From Planctomycetota bacterium (GTDB lineage: Bacteria > Planctomycetota > Phycisphaerae > WQYP01): a stretch of DNA of 64,000 bases. The stretch lies in NCBI GenBank assembly GCA_021818445.1, contig JAKAEB010000002.1:1-64000 (forward strand). Direction: 5' to 3'. The position numbers and the translations under genes are program-made. This document shows, piece by piece, positions 25,301 through 33,815 of the stretch. The notes under the pieces are model-generated. The model did no database searches and was not told the origin of the DNA. It worked only from the letters and a program-made list of their open reading frames with translations. Numbering within the stretch: position 1 is the first letter of the stretch; each line of letters opens with the position of its first letter.

Positions 25301-26307
25301 TGACGAATATTCGCGATGCGTTAAGCAGTTTTGCCATCTATGAGCATGATCGTTTTTTAGGTATGCTGCCCCCGTTTCATTCGTTCGGGCTTACGGGAAA
25401 CATGCTACTGCCGCTTCTCGCTGGTACCGAGGTGGTGCATCACCCCAACCCAAATGATGTAACGACACTGGCAAAGATAACGGCCGCATGGCGCGTATCG
25501 GTTCTGCTTGGCACGCCTACCTTTGTGGCCAATATTATGCGCGCAGCAGCCAACGAAGACTTATCTGCTCTCCGGCTCTGCGTAACCGGAGCTGAAAAAT
25601 GCCCGCCCGCGGTTTACGAACTGCTCCGGTCGCGCTGCCCGCAAGCATTCATTCTGGAGGGGTATGGCATTACCGAATGTTCCCCGATTGTTTCCGTTGT
25701 GCGGGAAGGTCACCCTAAGCCCGGCTCTATCGGCCGACCGCTGCCATCGGTCGAGTGTGCCGTCGTTGACCCCGATACGCAACAGGCATGCCCGGCTGGC
25801 CAGACCGGAATGCTGCTGGTGCGCGGACCAAGCATATTTTCAGGTTATTTAAATTATAATGGAGATTCTCCTTTTGTTCACTGGGATGACAGGCAGTGGT
25901 ATCGAACAGGCGACTTGGTCAGCGTCGATGCCGATGGCGATCTGTTGTTCAAGGGTCGGCTCAAGCGTTTTGTAAAAATAGGTGGCGAGATGGTGTCACT
26001 CCCGGCGATTGAAGAGGCGTTGATGGCCCGGTATCCGGCGGGACAGGATGGGCCAACGGTGGCGGTCGTTTCCAGTGCGGATGAAGATCAACCGGAGCTG
26101 GTACTTTTTACCACCATGTCGATCGACCGCGCTATGGCCAATGAAGCCATTCGCGCTGCGGGATTATCCGGTCTGCATAATATTCGCATGGTACGGCGAA
26201 CCGTCGCCATACCCGTTTTGGGAACTGGTAAAACAGACTACCGAACGCTGACCGAAATGCTGAAAGCCGGCGGTGGCGAATCCGGTCATGTACCGGTAGA
26301 TCAGTGA
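22315..26307 (+). CDS. LplT-type transporter / PlsC acyltransferase / ACP / acyl-ACP synthetase fusion
   Basis: A 1330-residue membrane protein for importing and re-acylating lysophospholipids. Residues 1-430 are an MFS transporter of the LplT type, with GNFNDNFMKQAVSLLAL at the start and 12 helices. Residues 450-690 are a PlsC acyltransferase with the HX4D motif at His479-Asp484 (NHPALIDP). Residues 695-770 are an acyl carrier domain with the phosphopantetheine site GMDSL, Ser736. Residues 800-1325 are an AMP-forming acyl ligase, with LFTSGSESLPKAVPLSH near 975-990, EGYGITECSP and YRTGDLVSVD. E. coli encodes LplT and Aas separately and uses free ACP; the built-in carrier is unusual. The start overlaps the hydrolase gene. 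Confidence 0.92.
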   Translation: MTKTTSPQPDTLQSGNADAPSLAAQIRQGRTLFLAMAAAYTLGNFNDNFMKQAVSLLALAHHRADLQGWVATLFTIPFLIFTSAAGWMADRFPRRRIIIISKFMELAFLSLAAIGVLTLNWPLLIAVIFLMAIQATIFGPALTGSIPDVYPESFVVHANARLKAATTGAILVGVIAAGLSLNCSGTWNGISIGRLIVSIVMVTMALIGVIVSFGVPSRPAGNPHAKFPWGGPLNSIRDLWSMRQDKLLITAILGDAYFWFLAALQVLFINKMGLREFHLNFATTSYLALAELLGVVAGALVAGKLIARDSGLWIAPPATAVLGVCMCLTGAAAMLTGWERLVCVLVMLALCGVAGGMMMVPLESFFQTRPSPERRGRVIAAAWFAGFVGILIGSMAYIPLETALEPTTIFMLLGFLTVLVAVIMAPMLKGTRPGRSNWLAHLICLLARRAASIRYRVKVEGLDSVASRGKTGILFLANHPALIDPVIVTAHLHKRFNVRPLALETQINKPIIKQLARILGVLPIAEVSRADRSAALRAEQSIKTCIEALQRGENILLYPAGRLMRSKADKLGSVSGAHQIISALPNIRVVLLRTSGLWGSSFGWAGGKPPRLETGLIEHLPSLLASGLCFAPKREVALTFSEPTDLPRSADRSTLNSYLDRYYTAEAPDAIYVPYSRWESGGVRAMPEPHFRAATIEDSQIPAATRQIIFNYLQAETGIDRIEPRQQLAADLGMDSLAVTDMIFFIEKEFAVSVPSVEALQSVADVLQAACGRLASEAFDVRIPPPPAGWMTASGNRVSVPAGSTIQEVFVNQAMLHPKRIAAADLQRGVKTYRDLITAVFAMRTPIAALDGQYVGILLPASVATDTVFLACLFAGKIPVMINWTVGERNIRHAMDLLGVKHIFTAQALLNKLASQGTDLSKLQSAFIPLEEFSRTLGRLPKLSAAIRARFTPRHLLKTLRQQDRLPDGNSPAVVLFTSGSESLPKAVPLSHTNLLTNIRDALSSFAIYEHDRFLGMLPPFHSFGLTGNMLLPLLAGTEVVHHPNPNDVTTLAKITAAWRVSVLLGTPTFVANIMRAAANEDLSALRLCVTGAEKCPPAVYELLRSRCPQAFILEGYGITECSPIVSVVREGHPKPGSIGRPLPSVECAVVDPDTQQACPAGQTGMLLVRGPSIFSGYLNYNGDSPFVHWDDRQWYRTGDLVSVDADGDLLFKGRLKRFVKIGGEMVSLPAIEEALMARYPAGQDGPTVAVVSSADEDQPELVLFTTMSIDRAMANEAIRAAGLSGLHNIRMVRRTVAIPVLGTGKTDYRTLTEMLKAGGGESGHVPVDQ

Positions 26308-26421
26308 CGCTGATTTTGCCTCTTTTGCCTTCAGGGGAATATGTTCACCTTTGTCAGTGGCAGAATCGGCCGCCGATCTCGCACAATCGCCATGCGAGTC
26401 TGATACCAAAAAGTGATCTCG

Positions 26422-26450
26422 ATGACGTATCGATTGAGGCGACGTATAAT
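26422..26450 (+). promoter_or_regulatory. Candidate promoter of the transglutaminase/ATP-grasp cluster
   Basis: A perfect TATAAT at 26445-26450 is preceded, 17 bases upstream, by ATGACG (26422-26427), which matches TTGACA at four positions. The predicted start near 26457 gives a leader of about 95 bases before the ATG at 26552. Confidence 0.45.
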
Positions 26451-26551
26451 ACGGATGGCGTGATGGATGGTACAGGCCCAAGTGGCTTTGGGCGTTATGG
26501 GCGGTGTTGGCCGTCTTTTGCGGAGGGCGGTTTGCTTAAGGCGTTGCCTGA

Positions 26552-29500
26552 ATGTCCATCCGTGTTGCGCTCACCCACATTACCCACTACAAGTATGATC
26601 GGCTAATTCGAATGTCGCCGCATGTTGTGCGTTTGCGTCCGGCACCGCACACCCGCACGCCGATACTTAGTTATCGTTTGAAGGTAGCTCCCGAAAAACA
26701 TTTTTTGAATTGGCAGCAGGATCCATATTCCAACTATCTGGCGCGTCTGGCCTTTCCCGAACCGGCGGCAGAATTGCGCGTGGAGGTTGGTCTGGTGGCG
26801 GAAATGACCGTCATTAACCCATTTGATTTTTTTGTGGAGACGGCGGCCGAAAAATATCCGTTCCAGTATGAAAGTGTTCTACAGAAAGAATTGCAGCCTT
26901 ATTTGCATGCAGGTCCAGCGGGCTGTGAATTATCCCGGCTGGTGGCTTTGCATCAAAAGAAAAAACTCCGTTCAATAGATTTTTTAGTGGAAATTAACCG
27001 GGATATTCATCAGCGATTGAAGTATACGGTCAGGCTGGAGCCGGGTGTGCAATCACCCGAAGAGACACTGCGCCTTAAGCAGGGATCCTGTCGCGATTTT
27101 GCGTGGTTGCAGGTGAACCTGATGCGGCATCTGGGCTTGGCGGCTCGGTTTGTGTCGGGCTATCTCATACAACTGGTGGCAGATGTAAAACCGCTTGATG
27201 GGCCGGCCGGCACGCCGGTGGACTTTACAGATTTGCATGCATGGACGGAAGTTTATCTGCCGGGCGCGGGTTGGATTGGCTTGGACGCCACGAGCGGTTT
27301 GCTTACCGGTGAGGGGCATATCCCCTTGGCATGCACGGCGGAACCAAGTTCGGCAGCGCCGGTGAGTGGATTGGTGGATGAATGCAAGACTGAATTCAGC
27401 TTTGACATGACCGTAAAGCGAATTTATGAAACGCCCCGTGTCACAAAACCTTACAAACAGGAGCAATGGACGCAAATTGCATTGACCGGACAGCGTGTGG
27501 ATGACGATGCGGTCGCCGCAGACATTCGCATGACGATGGGTGGCGAGCCAACTTTTGTATCTATCGACGACATGGATGGCCCCGAGTGGAATAGTGCCGC
27601 ACTGGGGCCGAAGAAAAAATTGCTGGGTGCCGAATTACTCAAGCGCCTGCAAAAGCGTTTCGCCCCGGGTGGACTTCTGCATCATGGGCAGGGCAAATGG
27701 TACCCCGGAGAGTCTTTGCCGCGCTGGTCGTTTGCGTGTTTTTGGCGCAAGGATGGCCAGCCCATCTGGAATGATCCGCAACTTATTGCCGACGAAGCCA
27801 ACACTTCGTTATACGACAGCGTCCATGCCCGTCGATTCATCAATGCCCTCATCGAGCGACTCGGTGAAGGGGCAGCGTCTGAACACATCCTGCCGGCCTA
27901 CGAAGATGTGTGGTACTACCTTTGGAAGGAACGCCGTCTGCCGGTGAATGTAAATCCGCTGGACAACAAAATTGATAACCCGGAAGATCGTGCCCGGTTG
28001 GCCCGGGTATTTGAGGCAGGTTTGGATAAGGTCGTGGGCTATGCACTTCCGGTTCGTAATATTGGTTCTGCGGGCAGTGGATTTTGGCAAACCGGCGCCT
28101 GGTTTTTTCGGCCGGAGAAAATGTTTCTCATCCCCGGCGATTCTCCTATAGGGTATCGACTTCCGCTGGATTCCCTGCCCTGGGTCGGCAAGGTGGACTA
28201 TCCATATACCTATCCTCGGGACCCGATGGAAAAACTACCACCATTACCCCGTACGGCGCGACAGGGATTTATCCGCCGCGCACCGAGCACGGTGCAACCC
28301 TTGGGATTTCGCGAGCAGACAGCCGATGACTATATCAGCCCTGATGGATCGATGAGCCCGGAAATGCTCAAGGAGTATCGTCGGTTGCTGGCCGCCAGCA
28401 GCACGGAAAATGTCGAGCCTGGAAAGCCTGCGCCTTGGATTATCCGCACAGCTATCTGTGTGGAACCACGGAATGGTGTGCTGCGCATTTTCATGCCCCC
28501 GCTTCGGTATGCGGAGGACTATATTGATTTGGTCGCACGAATTGAAGACACCGCCCGCGCGCTGAACATGCCTGTGATGTTTGAAGGGTATCCTCCGCCA
28601 CCCGATCCACGACTCAACGTACTGAAGGTAACGCCCGATCCCGGCGTGATTGAGGTCAACATTCATCCAGCATCAACATGGCAGGAGGCCATTGACATCA
28701 CCACCGGGCTTTATGACGATGCGCACCATACTCGACTTGGTACTGAAAACTTCATGCTCGACGGACGACACTCTGGCACCGGTGGAGGCAATCACATCGT
28801 GGTTGGTGGCACCACCCCGGCCGACTCTCCTTTCCTTCGACGGCCGGATTTACTCAGAAGTCTGTTGACGTTCTGGCATAATCACCCATCGCTTTCGTAC
28901 CTGTTTTCCGGCTTGTTCATCGGACCGACCAGCCAGGCACCACGCGTTGACGAGGGCCGGGCGGATAACACATATGAACTGCAACTTGCCAATGAACAAA
29001 TTGCCAGGCAGGGCCGTCACACTCCGGCGTGGACGGTTGACCGCATTTACCGCAATTTACTGGTAGACCTGACAGGCAATACGCATCGGGCCGAGTTTTG
29101 CATCGATAAGCTTTACAGCCCGGATACATCATCGGGACGGCTGGGATTGGTTGAATTTCGTGGTTTTGAAATGCCTCCGCATCCGCACATGTCGCTTGCC
29201 CAGCAATTGTTAATCCGAGCACTGATTTCTGAATTTTGGCATCGACCCTACAGCGCCGAATTAGTCCGCTGGGGAACGCAACTTCACGATCGCTTCCTGC
29301 TCCCCCACTTTGTTGAAGAGGATTTCCGTGATGTGCTCAACTCCATTAAGGGATATAACCTCAGCCCGGAATGGTTTGCACCGCATCTGGAGTTTCGGTT
29401 TCCGATGATCGGTGAATTCACTGCCCCGCATATGGGAGGTGTGGAGGTGCAATTGCGGCAGGCCATCGAACCTTGGAACGTGCTGGGTGAAGAACCCGGT

Positions 29501-29947
29501 GGCGGTGGTACCGTTCGTTACGTCGATTCATCGCTTGAACGGCTGGAGATAAAAGCGCGTGGGCTTATTGATGGTCGCCACGCGCTGGCCTGTAATACCA
29601 TTGAAATTCCGCTGCATCCCACGGGAGCGCAGGGAGAATATGTGGCCGGCATCCGTTACCGCGCGTGGCAACCGGCAGCGTGCCTGCATCCGACCATCGG
29701 TATTCACACGCCATTGATTTTTGATCTGGTTGACAAATGGAATGGACGATCCGTAGGAGGATGCACGTATCATATTACCCATCCGGGAGGCCGATCTTAC
29801 GATACATTTCCAGTCAATGGGTTTGAGGCGCAGGCCCGCCGCGCAGCGCGGTTTTTTAAGTTTGGTCATACCCCTGGCGAATTGCGGATCAAGATCGCCG
29901 GGCGATCAAAAGATTTTCCGCTCACCCTTGATTTGAGGCGCGTATAG
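26552..29947 (+). CDS. Transglutaminase-like domain / DUF2126 fusion protein
   Basis: First gene of the widespread transglutaminase-ATP-grasp-alpha-E neighbourhood. The 1131 residues begin with the bacterial transglutaminase N-terminal beta domain (RVALTHITHYKYDRLIRMSPH). A papain-fold core follows with a triad of Cys180 (QGSCRDFAWL), His229 (DLHAWTEVYLPGAGW) and Asp245 (GLDATSG). From about residue 320 onward (MTMGGEPTFVSIDDMDGPEWN) the protein is a DUF2126 module, proposed to be an amidoligase-type ATP-grasp relative. No signal peptide, so it is cytoplasmic. By family knowledge the cluster likely builds and trims a peptide-like product, which has not been identified. Confidence 0.9.
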   Translation: MSIRVALTHITHYKYDRLIRMSPHVVRLRPAPHTRTPILSYRLKVAPEKHFLNWQQDPYSNYLARLAFPEPAAELRVEVGLVAEMTVINPFDFFVETAAEKYPFQYESVLQKELQPYLHAGPAGCELSRLVALHQKKKLRSIDFLVEINRDIHQRLKYTVRLEPGVQSPEETLRLKQGSCRDFAWLQVNLMRHLGLAARFVSGYLIQLVADVKPLDGPAGTPVDFTDLHAWTEVYLPGAGWIGLDATSGLLTGEGHIPLACTAEPSSAAPVSGLVDECKTEFSFDMTVKRIYETPRVTKPYKQEQWTQIALTGQRVDDDAVAADIRMTMGGEPTFVSIDDMDGPEWNSAALGPKKKLLGAELLKRLQKRFAPGGLLHHGQGKWYPGESLPRWSFACFWRKDGQPIWNDPQLIADEANTSLYDSVHARRFINALIERLGEGAASEHILPAYEDVWYYLWKERRLPVNVNPLDNKIDNPEDRARLARVFEAGLDKVVGYALPVRNIGSAGSGFWQTGAWFFRPEKMFLIPGDSPIGYRLPLDSLPWVGKVDYPYTYPRDPMEKLPPLPRTARQGFIRRAPSTVQPLGFREQTADDYISPDGSMSPEMLKEYRRLLAASSTENVEPGKPAPWIIRTAICVEPRNGVLRIFMPPLRYAEDYIDLVARIEDTARALNMPVMFEGYPPPPDPRLNVLKVTPDPGVIEVNIHPASTWQEAIDITTGLYDDAHHTRLGTENFMLDGRHSGTGGGNHIVVGGTTPADSPFLRRPDLLRSLLTFWHNHPSLSYLFSGLFIGPTSQAPRVDEGRADNTYELQLANEQIARQGRHTPAWTVDRIYRNLLVDLTGNTHRAEFCIDKLYSPDTSSGRLGLVEFRGFEMPPHPHMSLAQQLLIRALISEFWHRPYSAELVRWGTQLHDRFLLPHFVEEDFRDVLNSIKGYNLSPEWFAPHLEFRFPMIGEFTAPHMGGVEVQLRQAIEPWNVLGEEPGGGGTVRYVDSSLERLEIKARGLIDGRHALACNTIEIPLHPTGAQGEYVAGIRYRAWQPAACLHPTIGIHTPLIFDLVDKWNGRSVGGCTYHITHPGGRSYDTFPVNGFEAQARRAARFFKFGHTPGELRIKIAGRSKDFPLTLDLRRV

Positions 29948-30032
29948 TGTTTTATTTCTTCCAGGTTGACGTGAGGACAAACAATGACGGGTTATTGGCA
30001 GATTGTCCACTTTTCGGTAATGATGCCCACGC

Positions 30033-32597
30033 ATGACGACTGATCAACTTTCTGCAGTTAACAGCAGTGCATCTCCGAATCAGAGAGGGCTTTTCACCGA
30101 TTATACCCCTCAGGCGACGGCTCCTGACGACATGCTGGATGCCAATGGGCAGGTGCGTCCGCACTGGCGGCAAATTGTCCAGTTATTAAATGATATTGGA
30201 CCAGCGGAATTGGAAAAACGCTGGGCTACCGCCCGCCAACTGATCCATGAAAACGGCGTTACCTACAATGTGTACGGAGATCCAGCCGGGATGGATCGGC
30301 CGTGGGTGCTTGATGCACTGCCACTGGTATATTCGGCCGAAGAATGGAAAAATCTCTGCGATGGGCTTGTCCAGCGGGCACGCGTACTGGATTTGGCTTT
30401 GGCCGATCTGTACGGGCCGCAACATCTTCTTAAAGATTCAGTCATTCCGCCGGAAATTATTTATGCCAACCCGGCGTTTCTACGTCCGCTGCGAGGAGCC
30501 CGGCCGTCCGGCGACCGATGGCTCCATATGGCGGCGGCGGATGTCGGACGCAATGGAGATGGTGGTTTCTGCATTCTTGCCGACCGCACGCAAGCGCCCT
30601 CCGGTACCGGTTATGCATTGGAAAATCGGATTGTTGTGTCGCGGGCCATTCCGGATATTTTTCGTGATTGCCGGGTGAGTCGGCTGGCCACATTTTTCCG
30701 ATCGATGCGGCATCTGCTCCAGGTGGTAGCGCCCCATAACAAGGAAAATCCGCGCATCGTTCTGCTTACTCCCGGCCCATATAACGAAACCTATTTTGAA
30801 CACGCCTATTTGGCGCGGTACCTCGGCTATACCTTGGTAGAGGGTGCGGACCTCACTGTGCGAGATAGCCGTGTTTATATGAAGATGCTTGGTGGCCTGC
30901 AGCAAGTGGATGTCATTTTTCGACGGCAGGATGATAACTACTGCGATCCACTGGAACTCATGCCCGATAGCTCATTGGGTATTCCCGGACTTGTTCAAGC
31001 CGTGCATGCAGGCCACGTCACAGTCGTGAACGCCCTGGGATCGGGCCTGATGGAAACACCGGCATTGGAAATGTTTATACCTCACATATGCAAGTATCTA
31101 CTCGGCGAGGATCTCAAATTGCCGGCTGTGCGGTCTTACTGGTGCGGCGATCAGGATTCCATAGAGTTTGTGCTGGCCAATTTTAATAAATTGCTGATTA
31201 AACCGGCGTTTTACGCCAGCGGTGAGTCGCCGGTGTCGACGGAATCCCTTTCTGCAACGCAAATGGAGCAGTTGCGGGCCAAGGTGCGGGCTAATCCATC
31301 ACAATATGTGGCTGAGGAGCAAATTCCTCTATCCACCGCGCCGGTGATGATAGACGGACACGTCGAACCCCGGCACATTGCCTTTCGGGCGCACATGGTG
31401 GCAGCGGGCGACAGCTATACCGTCATGCCCGGTGGACTTGCCCGCTTTTCCATCTCTGCCGAATCGATGATCGTATCGATGCAGCGTGGTGGTGGTTCTA
31501 AAGATACATGGGTGCTTTCCGGCGGTCCGGTTGATTCATTCAGCATGCTTACGCCGCCGGGTGCGCCGATGGGTGTTTCCCGCGCCGGTGGCGACTTATC
31601 GAGCCGCGTTGCCGACAATCTATATTGGCTGGGTCGCTACGTAGAACGTGCCGAAGCCATTGTCAGGTTGGCGCGGGGAATAGTAAGTCGATTGGTGGAT
31701 CAGAATTTTGAATCCAGCCCGGAATTGCCCACCATTCTTGGCGCCCTGGTGGGACAGGCAAAGCTGAGCAGTCCAGATTTAAAATCCGGAGGCGGGGAAG
31801 AATTGCTCAACCACATCCTTTTTGATAGCGACCTTCCTTATGGGATGCAGATAACGCTTTCCTCGATATATCGCACGGCGAGTCTTGTACGCGACCGCAT
31901 GTCCATTGACACATGGCGGATTCTTAATCGATTGGACGCAGATTTTTCAGCCAGCAATGCCCAATCTGGTCAGTTAAGTGAACTGCTGGCATCGCTGGAT
32001 AAATTAATCGTCACTTTTGCGGCCTTCGGTGGCCTTGCCATGGAATCAATGACACGCGGATTGGCGTGGAGATTTCTTGACATTGGGAGGCGAATTGAAC
32101 GCGGGGTCAACATCGTGCAGCTCTGCCTGAGCACTTTGTGCAGCCCGCAGGCACTCCCCCCGACAACCATGGAGGCTATTCTGGAAGTGGCGGATTCCGC
32201 GATCACGTATCGCCGACGGTACATGACATCACTTCAGACGCCTCTGCTTGCCGATCTTCTGCTCGCGGATGAAACCAATCCGCGCGCTCTGGCATTCCAA
32301 TTGGTGCGATTACAGGAACATGTGGCTTTGTTGCCGGGAAATCACCTGGAGGTGCAGTTGACACCCGTCGAGCAGATACTATTGCGGCGGTTGACCGAGT
32401 TGCGTCTCGCCGATTTTGGCCAGCTTACCGTTATACAGCACACGGATGGGTCGGGCCTGCGCCAATTGGTGAACATGGTGATGGCAGATTTATTCAAACT
32501 TTCTGACCTGATCAGTCAAAAATATTTAAGTCATGCGGCGCAGAGTCGGCAAATTGGTCCGTCGACTATCAGTATTCCCCCGAAGGAACGCCTCTAG
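30033..32597 (+). CDS. Circularly permuted ATP-grasp / alpha-E (DUF403) fusion protein
   Basis: The 854-residue protein joins two parts that many bacteria encode separately. Residues 1-500 are the circularly permuted type 2 ATP-grasp domain (YGDPAGMDRPWVLDALPLV, FILADRTQAPSGTGYALENR pattern, VLLTPGPYNETYFEHAYLAR, EGADLTVRDSRVYMK). From about residue 520 the alpha-E helical domain begins, SSRVADNLYWLGRYVERAEA, and runs to the end. ATP-grasp enzymes ligate a carboxylate to an amine, so a peptide bond-forming role is expected. It lies between two transglutaminase genes and shares their direction; the ATG at 30033 is 85 bases past the preceding stop and has no strong ribosome site. Confidence 0.9.
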   Translation: MTTDQLSAVNSSASPNQRGLFTDYTPQATAPDDMLDANGQVRPHWRQIVQLLNDIGPAELEKRWATARQLIHENGVTYNVYGDPAGMDRPWVLDALPLVYSAEEWKNLCDGLVQRARVLDLALADLYGPQHLLKDSVIPPEIIYANPAFLRPLRGARPSGDRWLHMAAADVGRNGDGGFCILADRTQAPSGTGYALENRIVVSRAIPDIFRDCRVSRLATFFRSMRHLLQVVAPHNKENPRIVLLTPGPYNETYFEHAYLARYLGYTLVEGADLTVRDSRVYMKMLGGLQQVDVIFRRQDDNYCDPLELMPDSSLGIPGLVQAVHAGHVTVVNALGSGLMETPALEMFIPHICKYLLGEDLKLPAVRSYWCGDQDSIEFVLANFNKLLIKPAFYASGESPVSTESLSATQMEQLRAKVRANPSQYVAEEQIPLSTAPVMIDGHVEPRHIAFRAHMVAAGDSYTVMPGGLARFSISAESMIVSMQRGGGSKDTWVLSGGPVDSFSMLTPPGAPMGVSRAGGDLSSRVADNLYWLGRYVERAEAIVRLARGIVSRLVDQNFESSPELPTILGALVGQAKLSSPDLKSGGGEELLNHILFDSDLPYGMQITLSSIYRTASLVRDRMSIDTWRILNRLDADFSASNAQSGQLSELLASLDKLIVTFAAFGGLAMESMTRGLAWRFLDIGRRIERGVNIVQLCLSTLCSPQALPPTTMEAILEVADSAITYRRRYMTSLQTPLLADLLLADETNPRALAFQLVRLQEHVALLPGNHLEVQLTPVEQILLRRLTELRLADFGQLTVIQHTDGSGLRQLVNMVMADLFKLSDLISQKYLSHAAQSRQIGPSTISIPPKERL

Positions 32598-32632
32598 ATT
32601 GGCGAGTTGTCCCTTTTTTTGAGAGTTTCAGA

Positions 32633-33547
32633 ATGGCGGTATTTAGAATTCGGCATTTGACGCGTTATCGCTATCAGGAACCCGTGACGGTGTGTCATAA
32701 CTTGGCACACCTGATTCCACGCGACACCCCCCGACATACATGGACGCAAATAGACTTGGACATAACGCCTGACGCACCACGCTCCATGCGAAATGATTAT
32801 TTCGGAAATCGCATGACGGTTTTTGGCATCGACGAACCTCATCGTGAACTGCAGGTGGTGTCGCGATGTATGGTGGATCTTGCACCTCCGTTGATGTCAT
32901 CGCTGTTTCCCACCGGCCCATGGGAATCGGTTGGTAAAATGCTCTCCGGTAGGCCTCAGGGAGAATTGCTGGCCGCGTGCGAATTTCGTTTTCGCTCGCC
33001 GCAGATCAATTGGAACTCGGACATATACAATTGGACCATGCAGTCATTTACGCCGTCACGACCATTGGCAGACGCCGTTCTGGATTTGAGCAGCCGCATT
33101 TACAAAGAATTTAAATTTGTCAGCGGTTCCACAAATATCTCCACGCGCGTTGATGAAGTATTTCAACGACGAACAGGGGTTTGCCAGGACTTCGCCCACC
33201 TGGCCATTGCCTGTTTCCGATCCGTGGGCCTCGCGGCGCGATATGTATCTGGTTATCTGGTCACAGCCCCCCCACCCGGGCAGCAACGGTTGATCGGTGC
33301 CGACGCGTCGCACGCCTGGGTCAGTGTTTATGTGCCGGAATATGGCTGGATGGATATCGACCCAACCAATCATGTTTGGCCTTTGGAGCGGCATATTACC
33401 GTCGCCTGGGGGCGAGATTTTTCTGACGTTTCGCCGTTACGGGGGGTTATTCTGGGTGGCGGTAAGCACGAAGTAACCGTTGGTGTCGATGTCATACCGC
33501 TGGATGGCGATGATGACACAAATGCCCCGGTAGTACCGCTCAATTAG
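32633..33547 (+). CDS. Transglutaminase-like cysteine protein
   Basis: The 304-residue protein repeats the design of the first gene's N-terminus. A beta domain (AVFRIRHLTRYRYQEPVTVCHN) is followed by a transglutaminase core with Cys184 (RTGVCQDFAHLAIACFRS), His227 (DASHAWVSVYVPEYGW) and Asp243 (DIDPTN). Such proteins can act as peptidases or amide-forming enzymes. It closes the three-gene cluster 35 bases after the ATP-grasp/alpha-E gene. It lacks a signal peptide and is of normal length. Confidence 0.92.
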   Translation: MAVFRIRHLTRYRYQEPVTVCHNLAHLIPRDTPRHTWTQIDLDITPDAPRSMRNDYFGNRMTVFGIDEPHRELQVVSRCMVDLAPPLMSSLFPTGPWESVGKMLSGRPQGELLAACEFRFRSPQINWNSDIYNWTMQSFTPSRPLADAVLDLSSRIYKEFKFVSGSTNISTRVDEVFQRRTGVCQDFAHLAIACFRSVGLAARYVSGYLVTAPPPGQQRLIGADASHAWVSVYVPEYGWMDIDPTNHVWPLERHITVAWGRDFSDVSPLRGVILGGGKHEVTVGVDVIPLDGDDDTNAPVVPLN

Positions 33548-33786
33548 TTGCTGATTTCGACGATGAATGTCATTAATGTTTTTGGTCGTGCGTGGCGATT
33601 TTTCCGGGGAACCGTGGTAGCAGAGGTGTCCTCGCCCGCTTGAGCGTTTCGAGGAGGTCTTGGGAAACGCTGTAATTCGACCGTTTTTGTGTATATTTCA
33701 TCTCCACCCGGAAAAATAATTTCGCCCCTTTGCGCCGGCCAACCGCAGTGTTCTTGAACGATGACGCAATCCCCGATATCTTCCAC
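33544..33786 (-). CDS. Possible small protein, 80 residues
   Basis: A leftward frame opens at ATG 33786 and fills the gap between the transglutaminase gene and the GH5-like gene. It reads MEDIGDCVIVQEHCGWPAQR and then GEIIFPGGDEIYTKTVEL, a plausible small beta-rich fold, with a basic tail. Codon choice resembles its neighbours, but there is no clear ribosome site and no family match. It stops antisense to the last bases of the transglutaminase gene. It may be chance. Confidence 0.3.
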   Translation of the reverse strand: MEDIGDCVIVQEHCGWPAQRGEIIFPGGDEIYTKTVELQRFPRPPRNAQAGEDTSATTVPRKNRHARPKTLMTFIVEISN

Positions 33787-33815
33787 TTAGTTGCTTTTTT
33801 CGTGATTGTTGCAAT

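Noticed and set aside
26304-26606. 100-residue frame between LplT-Aas and the transglutaminase gene
   Set aside because: No conserved pattern, and it overlaps the promoter and start of the DUF2126 gene in another frame.
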